From: Flavobacteriales bacterium UBA3477
GTDB lineage: Bacteria > Bacteroidota > Bacteroidia > Flavobacteriales > Schleiferiaceae
Assembly (NCBI GenBank): GCA_002378005.1
Contig: DFQY01000051.1
Span: forward strand, 1-41,835
DNA length: 41,835 nt
Direction of reading: 5' to 3'
Part shown: piece after piece, positions 24,206-32,698 of the stretch
Layout: every line of letters begins with the position of its first letter
How positions within the stretch are numbered: the stretch's first letter is position 1
Translations under genes and position numbers: made by a program
The notes under the pieces: generated by a model
The model's input: only the letters and a program-made list of their open reading frames with translations
What the model was told of the DNA's origin: nothing
Database searches by the model: none

Positions 24206-24590
24206 CCAGATTGCCATCATCATTGCCATTGCAGTACTCATTGGCTTCACCCTAGTGAACCTAGGCAATAGTGCGACCTACAGCAGTTTCGCAGATGCCA
24301 GTTTAAAGCAAGGAGAAACTACTACTGTGATCGGGTACCTCAACCTTGAGGAGCCGATGAGCTTCGACCCGAAAACCGTCACCCTCACCTTTGCTGCCAA
24401 AGATAAAAAGGGAAATGCGAGCACCGTGGTCTACAACCAACCTAAACCTCAAGATTTCGAGCGTTCCGAAGAAATTACCATGACCGGATACGCCACTGAC
24501 TCCGCCTTTGTTGCCACCGACATTCTAATGAAGTGTCCATCGAAATACAACGAACAAAACGAAGTGGATTCGGATAAAATCTACAAATAA
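24195..24590 (+). CDS. ccmE: Cytochrome c maturation haem chaperone CcmE, CxxxY type
   Basis: A 131-residue periplasmic haem chaperone with one N-terminal anchor (about 5-23) and an OB-fold domain. The frame is open further upstream, but MKNSQIAIIIA at 24195 is the family start and overlaps ccmD by 11 bases. The usual haem-binding His in HxxxY is replaced by Cys: CPSKY at 114-118. This CxxxY variant is known from archaea and some bacteria such as Desulfovibrio. Everything else, including DILMKCPSKY placement and gene order, agrees with CcmE. Confidence 0.92.
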   Translation: MKNSQIAIIIAIAVLIGFTLVNLGNSATYSSFADASLKQGETTTVIGYLNLEEPMSFDPKTVTLTFAAKDKKGNASTVVYNQPKPQDFERSEEITMTGYATDSAFVATDILMKCPSKYNEQNEVDSDKIYK

Positions 24591-24595
24591 CCCCT

Positions 24596-27004
24596 ATGAA
24601 CTACATTGGAGAACATTTATGGGCCGCTGAACTCGGACGGGGTTTAACGGCCATTTCATTTGTGTTCGCATTACTGTCCACCTTCGCTTACTACAGCAAA
24701 GGTGAAGGCTGGAAAACCGTTGGCCGCTTCGCATTTAGAGTCCATGCCATCACTCTTTTCGGACTTATTGGTACGCTGTTTTTCATCATGGCCAACCACT
24801 ACTTCGAGTTTGACTATGTGTGGAAACACACCTCACTAGACCTCCCGCCACGCTATTTGTTCTCCGCGTTCTGGGAAGGCCAAGAAGGTTCTTTCCTACT
24901 ATGGATGTTCTGGAATGCTATTCTGGGATGGATTCTTACCTATACTGCGAAGAACTTTGAAGGCCCGGTAGTGGGTGTGTTTGCCGCCGTCCAAGCCTTC
25001 TTGGTGAGCATGATTTTAGGTGTTTGGATTGGCGATTACCAGTTGGGCTACAGTCCCTTCAACTTGGTACGTGAACTTCCTGAAAACCTAGGATTGCCTT
25101 GGACACAGTTCGAAGACTACCTTACCCGCTTCCCAAATTTCATGGACGGTTCAGGCTTAAATCCATTGCTACAGAACTACTGGATGACCATTCACCCGCC
25201 TACCCTATTCTTGGGCTTTGCCTCAACCCTCATTCCGTTTAGCTACGCTATCGCTGGACTGTTGCGCAAAGACTATACTTCTTGGATTTCAAGCGCTTTG
25301 AAATGGAGCGTATTCTCAGTCGGTATTTTAGGCGTGGGCATCTTGATGGGCGGCGCTTGGGCCTATGAGGCATTGAGTTTCGGCGGATTCTGGGCTTGGG
25401 ATCCCGTAGAAAATACCTCATTAGTTCCGTGGCTCACCATGGCTGCAGGTACACACCTTCTACTCGTCCAACGCAATAAAGGAGGCGTCATGCCGTCCGT
25501 ATTCTTCCTTTTAATCATCACCTTCTTGCTGGTCTTATATTCAACTTTCCTTACCCGTTCTGGTATTTTAGGCGATAGCTCTGTACATGCTTTCGTGGAT
25601 TTAGGATTGAGTGGCCAATTATTAATTTACCTCCTCTTCTTCACCTTAGGTAGCCTAGGGCTCTTCCTCGCCCGTTACCGTGGCTTGCCTAAAAAGGAAC
25701 AAGAGGACCGTATGGACAGCCGTGAATTCTGGATGTTCATTGGCGCTTTGGTGCTGTTGATCAGCGGTTTGCAGATTACTTTAAGTACTTCCTATCCAGT
25801 CTTCAACAAATTATTTGGTCCAGAAGGCTTGATACAGCTCTACGATGACAACAAGGTTTTGAACGATCCTATTACACACTATAACGCCATTCAGGTACCG
25901 TTTGCGATCATCATCACGTTATTAATTGGCGCGGGGCAATTCCTTTCGTACCGCCAAACCTCCACCAAGCTGTTCTTCCAGCGTCAAATCACCACGCTCG
26001 TGGCAACCACCCTCCTTACCGGCTTGAGCGCTTGGATATTAGAAATGTGGAACCCCATGTACATCACCCTGATGTGGACGAGCTATTATGCAGTTATCGC
26101 CAACCTTGAATTCTGGATTCGCTGGGGCAAAGGGCGATGGAACTTCGCAGGCGCCTCTGTAGCGCACGTAGGTTTCGGACTATTGATTGCCGGTGCCTTG
26201 GTCAGCAACGCCAACAAGGACATCATCTCTCAAAACAGAACCTTCATTCATGAAGATTTCCCTGCCAACGAAAACCTCTTGCTATCGCTCGGCGACACTG
26301 TTGAGATGGGCAAGTATTGGGCAACATGGTCCGGACAAAATGAGGAAGGCTATTACATCAACTACGAGCTGGAGTTCTTCCAAGAAGTCGATGGAAAGCT
26401 AGAAGCCGCATTCAACCTCAGCCCCCGCATTCAGCTCAACGAGCGCATGGGTAATGTAGCAGAGCCTAGCACCAGACATACCCTTACCAAGGATATCTAT
26501 ACCCACGTAACATACGCAGACTTGCGCACTGAAGAGGAGCGTGGTACAGACGAATGGAAAAACGAGTTTGAACTTGAATTGAACATCGGCGATACGCACT
26601 TTTTATATGGGAAGTACCAATTAGAATTAGATACTCTAGTAGTTGATGCACCAAATGCCGGTAGTGAGCTTCAATACGCCGTATTGGGAGCAGGATTAAC
26701 CATTACCACGTTAGAAGATAGCGTGTACAAAGTGATGCCTATATATGCTGTTCAAGGCAACCAAGCGCAACATGTAGATGCTGAAATCAAAAAATTAGGT
26801 TTGAAATTTAGCTTTGATCGCATCAACTACGAGACCAATAAGCCCGTCATTATAGCCAGCGAACATACTGAAGCTGAAGTACCGTTTATTTTAGTCAAAG
26901 CTGAAGTTTTCCCTTGGATCAACCTGTTGTGGCTGGGCTCTATTTTGATGGCGGTTGGAACTGGAATTGCCATTGCACAGCGCGTAAAAAGAGAAAGCAA
27001 ATAA
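24596..27004 (+). CDS. ccmF: Cytochrome c haem lyase subunit CcmF
   Basis: An 802-residue polytopic protein that attaches haem to apocytochrome c with CcmH. It begins with about five helices, and the haem-handling motif FGGFWAWDPVENTSLVPW lies at about 262-279. Family motifs GQEGSFLLW (about 97-105) and the HPPTLFLGF segment are intact. The long periplasmic domain near the C-terminus (about 540-775) and the last helix are present. Five bases follow ccmE. The stop overlaps the next ATG (TAATG). Confidence 0.95.
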   Translation: MNYIGEHLWAAELGRGLTAISFVFALLSTFAYYSKGEGWKTVGRFAFRVHAITLFGLIGTLFFIMANHYFEFDYVWKHTSLDLPPRYLFSAFWEGQEGSFLLWMFWNAILGWILTYTAKNFEGPVVGVFAAVQAFLVSMILGVWIGDYQLGYSPFNLVRELPENLGLPWTQFEDYLTRFPNFMDGSGLNPLLQNYWMTIHPPTLFLGFASTLIPFSYAIAGLLRKDYTSWISSALKWSVFSVGILGVGILMGGAWAYEALSFGGFWAWDPVENTSLVPWLTMAAGTHLLLVQRNKGGVMPSVFFLLIITFLLVLYSTFLTRSGILGDSSVHAFVDLGLSGQLLIYLLFFTLGSLGLFLARYRGLPKKEQEDRMDSREFWMFIGALVLLISGLQITLSTSYPVFNKLFGPEGLIQLYDDNKVLNDPITHYNAIQVPFAIIITLLIGAGQFLSYRQTSTKLFFQRQITTLVATTLLTGLSAWILEMWNPMYITLMWTSYYAVIANLEFWIRWGKGRWNFAGASVAHVGFGLLIAGALVSNANKDIISQNRTFIHEDFPANENLLLSLGDTVEMGKYWATWSGQNEEGYYINYELEFFQEVDGKLEAAFNLSPRIQLNERMGNVAEPSTRHTLTKDIYTHVTYADLRTEEERGTDEWKNEFELELNIGDTHFLYGKYQLELDTLVVDAPNAGSELQYAVLGAGLTITTLEDSVYKVMPIYAVQGNQAQHVDAEIKKLGLKFSFDRINYETNKPVIIASEHTEAEVPFILVKAEVFPWINLLWLGSILMAVGTGIAIAQRVKRESK

Positions 27005-27702
27005 TGTCGGAAAGGCTTCCACATATCGCTATTGTTGGCCAAGGCAACTTGGGACAACATCTCGCAAGTGGACTGCAACATTCCTTTCAAATCACAACCC
27101 ACGGCCGTGCCTTGAATATTCCCGCTACTGCAGAGGTGATTATCGTTTGTGTGCCGGATGACGCAACCAAAGAAGTATGTGCAGCGCTACCTCAGCATGC
27201 TTTGATCGTGCATACCGCGGGTGCGGTGCCGATGTGCCATACACCGAGAAGTGGTGTGCTCTACCCGCTCTACAGTTTTACGAAGGGTGCAGTAGTGAAT
27301 TGGGCCCAAGTCCCCTTTCTTCTCGAAGCCCATTCCGACGAAGACTTAGCCGTGTTGAAAAATATCGCAAAAGCACTTTCGCCGCTTACTTATGAGGTCG
27401 ACAGCACGGGGCGAAACCAACTTCATGTGAGCGCTGTGATGGTCAACAACTTCACCAACCACCTCTACACTCTAGCCTTCGCACATGCTAAGGAACACAA
27501 TCTTCCGGTGGAAACCTTGTTTGCTATTATGAAGCAGGGGCCGGACAAAGCCATCACCATGGGGCCACAGGCAGCGCAAACGGGACCAGCGGCACGCGGC
27601 GACAGGAAAACAATGGACGCTCACTTAGAAAGAATTAGCGATCCTGAAGTACAGCAACTCTACTCCTTATTGAGCGAAAGCATAGCAAAACACAAGGGCT
27701 GA
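27004..27702 (+). CDS. Rossmann-like and DUF2520 domain protein
   Basis: A 232-residue protein with an N-terminal NAD(P)-binding Rossmann fold, GQGNLG at 12-17, and a C-terminal DUF2520 helical domain. PLYSFTKGA and LHVSAVMVNNFTNHLY are typical of the DUF2520 family, which resembles ketopantoate and pyrroline-carboxylate reductases. The substrate is not known. The frame is open upstream inside ccmF, but ATG 27004 gives the natural start. It overlaps ccmF and the KdsC-like gene by one base each. Confidence 0.9.
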   Translation: MSERLPHIAIVGQGNLGQHLASGLQHSFQITTHGRALNIPATAEVIIVCVPDDATKEVCAALPQHALIVHTAGAVPMCHTPRSGVLYPLYSFTKGAVVNWAQVPFLLEAHSDEDLAVLKNIAKALSPLTYEVDSTGRNQLHVSAVMVNNFTNHLYTLAFAHAKEHNLPVETLFAIMKQGPDKAITMGPQAAQTGPAARGDRKTMDAHLERISDPEVQQLYSLLSESIAKHKG

Positions 27703-28220
27703 TGAATTACAAAGAGAAATTCAAGAACATCACTACAGTCGTCCTCGATGTCGATGGGGTATTGACGAATGGTGAGATTTTACTCATTCCCGGGGCTGAC
27801 CCCGTGCGTAAAATGCACAGCAAGGATGGGTATGCTTTACAATTGGCCGTCCGTAATGGCATTCGCATGGCCATCATTACAGGAGGAACTTCTCCGGATG
27901 TAAAAGAACGCCTACAAGGGGTTGGCATCAAAGACATCTACATGCGTGCTTCGCACAAGATGGAAGCTTATGAAGACCTTAAAATGTGCTATGACCTCAG
28001 TGATGAGGAAATCTTATACATGGGCGACGATCTTCCAGATTACGATGTGATGGAAATTTGTGGATTAGCATGTTGTCCGCAAGACGCGGCTCCTGAAATC
28101 AAGGCCATTGCTGATTACGTGAGTCCTGTGGACGGCGGCCATGGTTGTGTCCGCGATGTCTTAGAGCAATTACTCAAGATTCACGGAAAATGGGGACGTA
28201 AAGAAGACTGTACTTGGTAA
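27702..28220 (+). CDS. kdsC: KdsC-like HAD phosphatase (KDO 8-phosphate phosphatase)
   Basis: A 172-residue HAD phosphatase of the capless C0 type, which acts as a tetramer. LDVDGVLTNGE (15-25) carries the catalytic Asp pair D16 and D18, followed by the ITGG motif (about 58-61), a conserved Lys, and MGDDLPD. The lack of a cap and the length fit KdsC, which dephosphorylates KDO-8-phosphate in lipopolysaccharide core synthesis. Related phosphatases are possible. Its stop overlaps the maf start (TAATG). Confidence 0.88.
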   Translation: MNYKEKFKNITTVVLDVDGVLTNGEILLIPGADPVRKMHSKDGYALQLAVRNGIRMAIITGGTSPDVKERLQGVGIKDIYMRASHKMEAYEDLKMCYDLSDEEILYMGDDLPDYDVMEICGLACCPQDAAPEIKAIADYVSPVDGGHGCVRDVLEQLLKIHGKWGRKEDCTW

Positions 28221-28804
28221 TGAAGCTTACGAAAGAATTAGTATTAGGATCACAGAGCCCTCGACGTGCCCAATTCCTCAAAGATTTGGGCCTCACCTTC
28301 ACCGCACTTCCGTTGGATTTAGATGAAACGGCACCCACGCACCTTAGCCCAGCTGAAACAGCAACCTTTGTGAGCGAACTCAAAGGGGAAGCCCTACTAC
28401 CCTTGCTTTTGAAAGGACAAATAGGCTTGACCAGCGACACCGAAGTTTGGAAAGGCGGCCGTAGGTTTGGTAAAGCGGCCGATGTTGCTACCGCAAAAGA
28501 AATGCTTAAGGCCTTGAGTGGCACCACACATGAAGTCCATAGCAGCATGACCTTGGTTGATCCGGATAATCTCATGCCCATGAGCAGTGTGGTGAGTACC
28601 GTGGTAGTCCACTTCCACCCTATCCCTCAATGGGCTATAGAACATTACATTGAAGTCTACAAACCTTTTGACAAAGCAGGAGCATATGGCATCCAAGAAT
28701 GGATTGGTCAGGCCTATATCAAACGAATAGAAGGAAATTACAACAGTGTGGTCGGCCTCGACACGGCTGCACTCGTGCACATGCTTGAACCTTACCTCGA
28801 ATAA
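28220..28804 (+). CDS. maf: Maf family nucleoside triphosphate pyrophosphatase
   Basis: A 194-residue house-cleaning nucleotide pyrophosphatase of the Maf/YhdE family. The N-terminal LGSQSPRR (9-16) is the nucleotide-phosphate motif; LTSDTEVW holds the catalytic Asp; and AGAYGIQEW with the late NYNSVVGLD completes the set. I start at ATG 28220 and not the upstream TTG 28214, which overlaps the kdsC end. It is the last gene of the ccm operon and is followed by a terminator. Confidence 0.94.
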   Translation: MKLTKELVLGSQSPRRAQFLKDLGLTFTALPLDLDETAPTHLSPAETATFVSELKGEALLPLLLKGQIGLTSDTEVWKGGRRFGKAADVATAKEMLKALSGTTHEVHSSMTLVDPDNLMPMSSVVSTVVVHFHPIPQWAIEHYIEVYKPFDKAGAYGIQEWIGQAYIKRIEGNYNSVVGLDTAALVHMLEPYLE

Positions 28805-28829
28805 AAAAGGCCGCTTCAGCGGCCTTTTT
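28803..28829. terminator. Bidirectional terminator between maf and ilvE
   Basis: A six-pair stem (28809-28814 with 28819-28824) with a TTCA loop, flanked by A on the left and five T on the right. It ends the ccm-maf operon and, on the minus strand, ilvE. Confidence 0.88.
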
Positions 28830-28849
28830 AAATCTTAAGGGGATGGTAC

Positions 28850-29911
28850 TTATGCAGGTTCCGCAATTTGAACATCCATCATCCACCCGTGAGTATCCTC
28901 AGCTACCCCGGTGCGGATATCATTCAACATTTTCTTGATCTCCATCGCTTTACCTTCCATAGGAACAGGGATAGAGTAGTTGGTGCCTTGATGGCCGATA
29001 GTATCGATTTGACTCACCACTGCAGCAGTACCCATACCGAAAGCTTCCTTCAAAGCTCCTGTTTTAGCTGCCTCAACGATTTCGTCCACGCTAATCAAGC
29101 GCTCTTCAATCTTCCAACCCTTCTCTTTGATCAAAGCAATAATCGAGCGTCTGGTGATCCCAGCTAAAATGCGATCCGTTAAAGGTGGTGTTAGGAAAGT
29201 ATCGCCAACGAGCAGCATAAGGTTCATTGTTCCACTCTCCTCAATGTACTGGTGGTCGCGGTGATCGGTCCAAATAACTTGATTATATCCCTCTTTTACC
29301 GCTTTTGAGGTAGGATAGAACGAACCGCCGTAATTGCCTGCGGCCTTTGTGTATCCAATACCCCCAGCGGTAGCGCGAGTATATTCTTGCTCAATCTTAA
29401 CTTTCACTGTACCGCTGTAATATGGGCCTACAGGACAAGTAAGAATACAGAAGGTATAATCATCACTTTGACGCGCGGCGATGAATTCAGAGGACGCAAA
29501 TAGTAAAGGGCGGATGTACAAGCTGTGATCTGCTGCTGAAGGCACCCATCGTGCATCGATTTCCAAGAGCTTCATCAAACCATCCATGAATATGTTTTCA
29601 GGAACCTGAGGCATCATCAGACGCTCGGCACTCTTATTTAATCTTGCAAAGTTATCTTGTGGGCGGAAAATACTGATTGTACCATCTTCTTTGCGATATG
29701 CCTTCATTCCTTCAAAGGTTGCTTGGCCGTAATGCAAGGCATGCAAACCGTATGAAAACTCCAACTGACCATAGGGACGAATTTCAGGCTCAAGCCAATG
29801 ACCATTTTTGAAGTGACACACCAACATATGATCCGACAAGTACTTTCCAAAAGGAAGGTTTGAAAAATCAATCGAGCCTATGCGGCTTTGTTTGGTCAAT
29901 TCTATTTTCAT
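28850..29911 (-). CDS. ilvE: Branched-chain amino acid aminotransferase
   Basis: A 353-residue fold-type IV PLP aminotransferase that interconverts Leu, Ile and Val with their keto acids. The PLP lysine is K189 in GGIGYTKAAGNYGGS, which is the type II (eukaryote-like) branched-chain form. YIEESGTMN and the GITRRSII phosphate-binding segment follow. Length and motifs are complete. It stands alone between a terminator and a divergent promoter region shared with the DUF4920 gene. Confidence 0.95.
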   Translation of the reverse strand: MKIELTKQSRIGSIDFSNLPFGKYLSDHMLVCHFKNGHWLEPEIRPYGQLEFSYGLHALHYGQATFEGMKAYRKEDGTISIFRPQDNFARLNKSAERLMMPQVPENIFMDGLMKLLEIDARWVPSAADHSLYIRPLLFASSEFIAARQSDDYTFCILTCPVGPYYSGTVKVKIEQEYTRATAGGIGYTKAAGNYGGSFYPTSKAVKEGYNQVIWTDHRDHQYIEESGTMNLMLLVGDTFLTPPLTDRILAGITRRSIIALIKEKGWKIEERLISVDEIVEAAKTGALKEAFGMGTAAVVSQIDTIGHQGTNYSIPVPMEGKAMEIKKMLNDIRTGVAEDTHGWMMDVQIAEPA

Positions 29912-29920
29912 GCACTGCTG

Positions 29921-29948
29921 TTTTGGGACTACAAATGTACTAAATTTG
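29921..29948 (+). promoter_or_regulatory. Possible promoter of the DUF4920 operon
   Basis: TTTTG (29921-29925) and TAAATTTG (29941-29948, exact -7 element) are separated by 15 bases, shorter than the usual 17-21. The operon ATG is 70 bases downstream. Confidence 0.35.
29932..29939 (-). promoter_or_regulatory. -7 promoter element of ilvE
   Basis: Minus-strand TACATTTG is an exact TAnnTTTG ending 20 bases before the ilvE ATG. It lies back to back with a plus-strand match at 29941-29948. Confidence 0.5.
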
Positions 29949-30018
29949 TGGGAGCTTTATTCGATTTCCCATTGCGGAATCCTCAAGGAAACCAAGAATT
30001 AATATATACTCATTTACC

Positions 30019-30537
30019 ATGAAGCAACTCTTTATTGCAAGCCTCGTAGCATTTTCACTTTTTTCATGTCAAAGTGCTAAAAATAACGGTGATAATTCGC
30101 AAGACGAACAAGAAACAGCGGCTACGGAATATTACAACTTTGGCGACAGCACCTTCACTGCGGAGTACGCTTTTTCTGCCGCAGAATTAGTCTCAAACTT
30201 TGCTACTTCTGGAGAAGATACGGCTTGGGCCACCGTAGCTGGACCTATTACCCAAGTTTGTACTACCAAAGGTTGTTGGATGAGTACTGCCATTGATTCA
30301 AGCAATAATCTTTTCGTGGATTACGATTACGAATTCTTACTTCCCACGAACAGCCAAGGCCAAAACATGGTAATGTATGGATACATTTATTGGGACACAA
30401 CGACCGTTGCTCAGTTACGTCATTATGCGGAGGACCGTGGTGCGAGCCAAGAAGAAATCGATGCCATTACTGAGCCTGTCGCAGAATATATGTTCAAGGC
30501 CAAAGGAGTGAAAATAGAACGTCCTGCCGATGCATAA
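30019..30537 (+). CDS. DUF4920 lipoprotein
   Basis: A 172-residue lipoprotein (lipobox ending at C17, SLFSC) with a DUF4920 domain. The family motif is VCTTKGCWM (C81 and C86), a cysteine pair that could bind metal or form a disulfide; this is inference. Function unknown. First of four tightly coupled genes; it overlaps the monohaem lipoprotein gene by eight bases. Confidence 0.85.
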   Translation: MKQLFIASLVAFSLFSCQSAKNNGDNSQDEQETAATEYYNFGDSTFTAEYAFSAAELVSNFATSGEDTAWATVAGPITQVCTTKGCWMSTAIDSSNNLFVDYDYEFLLPTNSQGQNMVMYGYIYWDTTTVAQLRHYAEDRGASQEEIDAITEPVAEYMFKAKGVKIERPADA

Positions 30538-30970
30538 GATTCTCACACTTGCATTCATCCTTGGACTCGTTTCCCTCGTGAGTTGTGGTGGACCTGAACA
30601 AGAACCGGCGCCTAAGAAAACTTGGACCCCGGAACTTGATCAACCTAGTGAGCTTGCGCAAATAATGCGTGACATGCACGAGGAAGCCACAAATCGCAAG
30701 AATTCCCTGGAACAGGGTCAGCTCGACCCTGCACTTTCGGAGACATTGTTCAGTATGATTACGGCACATCCTACCAAACCGCACATGAAAGGTGAAGGAT
30801 TCGAGCCCTATGCCAAAAGCTTTATCGGGATTTACAATCAGATTCACAGTGCTGAGGAAGTCGGTGTTCAAATTCAGGCACACAATAACATGGTTGATGC
30901 CTGTATCGCCTGTCATACACAGTTTTGTGACGGCCCTATTTCACGCATCGAGAAATTGTACGTGAGATAA
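30530..30970 (+). CDS. Monohaem c-type cytochrome-like lipoprotein
   Basis: A 146-residue lipoprotein (lipobox LVSC, C19) with one CxxCH haem-attachment motif, CIACH at 125-129, only 17 residues from the C-terminus. The rest reads as helices. A C-terminal haem motif on a helical protein is the layout of cytochrome c' (inference). A third cysteine, C133, follows the motif. It overlaps the DUF4920 gene by eight bases, and its stop directly abuts the mnmD start. Haem loading would depend on the ccm system encoded in the same window. Confidence 0.8.
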   Translation: MHKILTLAFILGLVSLVSCGGPEQEPAPKKTWTPELDQPSELAQIMRDMHEEATNRKNSLEQGQLDPALSETLFSMITAHPTKPHMKGEGFEPYAKSFIGIYNQIHSAEEVGVQIQAHNNMVDACIACHTQFCDGPISRIEKLYVR

Positions 30971-31627
30971 ATGCCAACCGCTGGGGAAAGATATATTACC
31001 CAAAGTGCCGACGGCAGTACTACGCTGTGGGTGCCAAGCTTGGACGAACACTACCACAGCATTCATGGCGCTCTGACGGAAAGTCAACACGTATTCATCG
31101 AGGCTGGACTCAAAGCCATAGATAAAGCAACTGTTCGCATTTTAGAGGTAGGCTTAGGAACTGCCTTAAATGCCCGACTCACCCTCGAACAGGCTCAACA
31201 AGATGGCACAATCATAGAGTACGATGCCCTGGAAAAATTCCCGCTGACTGAAGAGGAGATTAAGGCTGTTGGTTTACTAGGTATGAGCAAGGAAACTCGC
31301 TTTCTAAGCGCCACGCCAGGAGCCATAACCCAAATAGCCGAGCAGTTCACATTTCGACTATTGGTAGAAGATTTGAAGACCTTCAAAGGCGAACATGGTT
31401 CTTATGACCTTATTTACTTTGACGCCTTCGCCCCTAGTGCACAACCTGAACTATGGACTGATGCCGTTTTTGAGAATATGTACGGCTTACTTAAGCCCGG
31501 TGGAGCATTGGTCACCTATTGCGCCAAAGGCGTGGTGAAGCGCTCGATGAAAGCTGTGGGTTTCGAGATAGAAGCATTGCCTGGCCCTCCGCGAAAACGA
31601 GAAATGACTAGAGCATGGAAAAGATAA
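30971..31627 (+). CDS. mnmD: tRNA 5-methylaminomethyl-2-thiouridine methyltransferase MnmD
   Basis: A 218-residue SAM-dependent methyltransferase of the DUF752/MnmD family, which completes mnm5s2U at the wobble position of some tRNAs. Visible motifs: DGSTTLWVPSLDEHYHS near 18-32 and GALTESQHVFIEAGL (34-48), LEVGLGTALNA for SAM, and DLIYFDAFAPSAQPELW. In this phylum it stands alone, without the MnmC1 oxidase domain of MnmC. It overlaps the Nudix gene by 13 bases. Confidence 0.93.
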   Translation: MPTAGERYITQSADGSTTLWVPSLDEHYHSIHGALTESQHVFIEAGLKAIDKATVRILEVGLGTALNARLTLEQAQQDGTIIEYDALEKFPLTEEEIKAVGLLGMSKETRFLSATPGAITQIAEQFTFRLLVEDLKTFKGEHGSYDLIYFDAFAPSAQPELWTDAVFENMYGLLKPGGALVTYCAKGVVKRSMKAVGFEIEALPGPPRKREMTRAWKR

Positions 31628-32061
31628 AGCCAACCAAATTCACGCCGCGTTGCTATGCCTTTATTCAAAACGAAGAAGGAGCCGTGTTGGTCATGCGAGA
31701 ACTGTGGAGCGGAGTACACTTGAATAAGTTGCCCGGCGGAGGTCAAGAGGTGGGAGAAGGCATGCACGAATGCTTGAATAGAGAAATTGAGGAAGAATTC
31801 AGTTCATTTAGTGGACCACTGAATTGGACCCATATTTATACCCCTACCCATGCATTTGTCTCTAGATTTCGTCCAGAAGAGCAATTAATTCTGAATTATT
31901 TCAAAGCACAGGAAAAAGTGAAAGCCGATCAATGGGTACTAAAAACCGATGAAAATTTGTTGCAAATGCTTTGGTTGCCTGCGGTTAAAGAAAATGTCCA
32001 CTGGTTTACCCTGGAAAATGATAGAGCCGCTTTCCAAGCGTTCCTCAAGACGCTGAATTAA
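31615..32061 (+). CDS. Nudix hydrolase
   Basis: A 148-residue Nudix hydrolase. The Nudix box spans residues 42-64 and matches G-x5-E-x7-RE-U-x-EE (G42, E48, R56, E57, E60, E61), with the last glycine replaced by Ser (EEEFSS). The substrate class is not clear. It starts inside mnmD (13-base overlap) and meets the convergent 189-residue gene with a four-base overlap. Confidence 0.92.
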   Translation: MEKIKPTKFTPRCYAFIQNEEGAVLVMRELWSGVHLNKLPGGGQEVGEGMHECLNREIEEEFSSFSGPLNWTHIYTPTHAFVSRFRPEEQLILNYFKAQEKVKADQWVLKTDENLLQMLWLPAVKENVHWFTLENDRAAFQAFLKTLN

Positions 32062-32627
32062 TAGCCTAATCTGCGTCCTACCACCTTATTGACTTTTTCA
32101 AATAATTTCTTCGGTGAACCCGTGCGCCAAGTGAGGTCGTCTAAGGTTCCGCCTAGCACAAAATAGGCGTCCAAACCGTATTGATTGAGTTCTTGAATAA
32201 CGTGTGGACGAAGATTGACGAAGGCCATCCATCCCTCCGGGACTTCCTCGAGCCACTCGTCGTAATAATCCGGAATATCCGCGTGGAAGTTCAAGATATT
32301 CTCTCCGATTAATATGTACTTATCGATGCCCTGGGGGATCAATTCATCCACGAAATCTCGCTTTAATCGCATGATGTCGTTATGTACAGCATCGTTCCAT
32401 TCTCCAAGGAACTCGATAATGCAATAGCCTGTGATGTAATCCACAAACAATACCTTCAAGTACAAGGTCTCACAGCCTATGCTATCCCATTGGGGGTGAA
32501 TCACATGGTCGTAAATGCTATCTGTGAAATAGACCTCACTATTGAAATAACCATATAATGGACTTCGTGGATCTTCCGAGGCCTGATATAGATGGCGCCA
32601 ATTATAATACGGCTCAATAGTATGCAT
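32058..32627 (-). CDS. Hypothetical protein (189 aa)
   Basis: A 189-residue soluble protein without signal peptide or membrane helix. It is rich in Tyr, Trp and acidic residues, and ends in a basic helix (KKLFEKVNKVVGRRLGY). I do not recognise it. It is single, with a divergent TIGR01777 gene upstream and the Nudix gene convergent, overlapping by four bases. No clear promoter. Confidence 0.75.
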   Translation of the reverse strand: MHTIEPYYNWRHLYQASEDPRSPLYGYFNSEVYFTDSIYDHVIHPQWDSIGCETLYLKVLFVDYITGYCIIEFLGEWNDAVHNDIMRLKRDFVDELIPQGIDKYILIGENILNFHADIPDYYDEWLEEVPEGWMAFVNLRPHVIQELNQYGLDAYFVLGGTLDDLTWRTGSPKKLFEKVNKVVGRRLGY

Positions 32628-32686
32628 TTAGAAATATTCGTTTCAAGTGATAACAAAAATGGCGCAGCATTGTTAGTTTCACAACA

Positions 32687-32694
32687 TAAATTTC
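32687..32694 (+). promoter_or_regulatory. -7-like element before the TIGR01777 gene
   Basis: TAAATTTC matches TAnnTTTG except for the final base and ends four bases before ATG 32699, as in clpS and ccmB. No clear -33. Confidence 0.4.
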
Positions 32695-32698
32695 AGCC

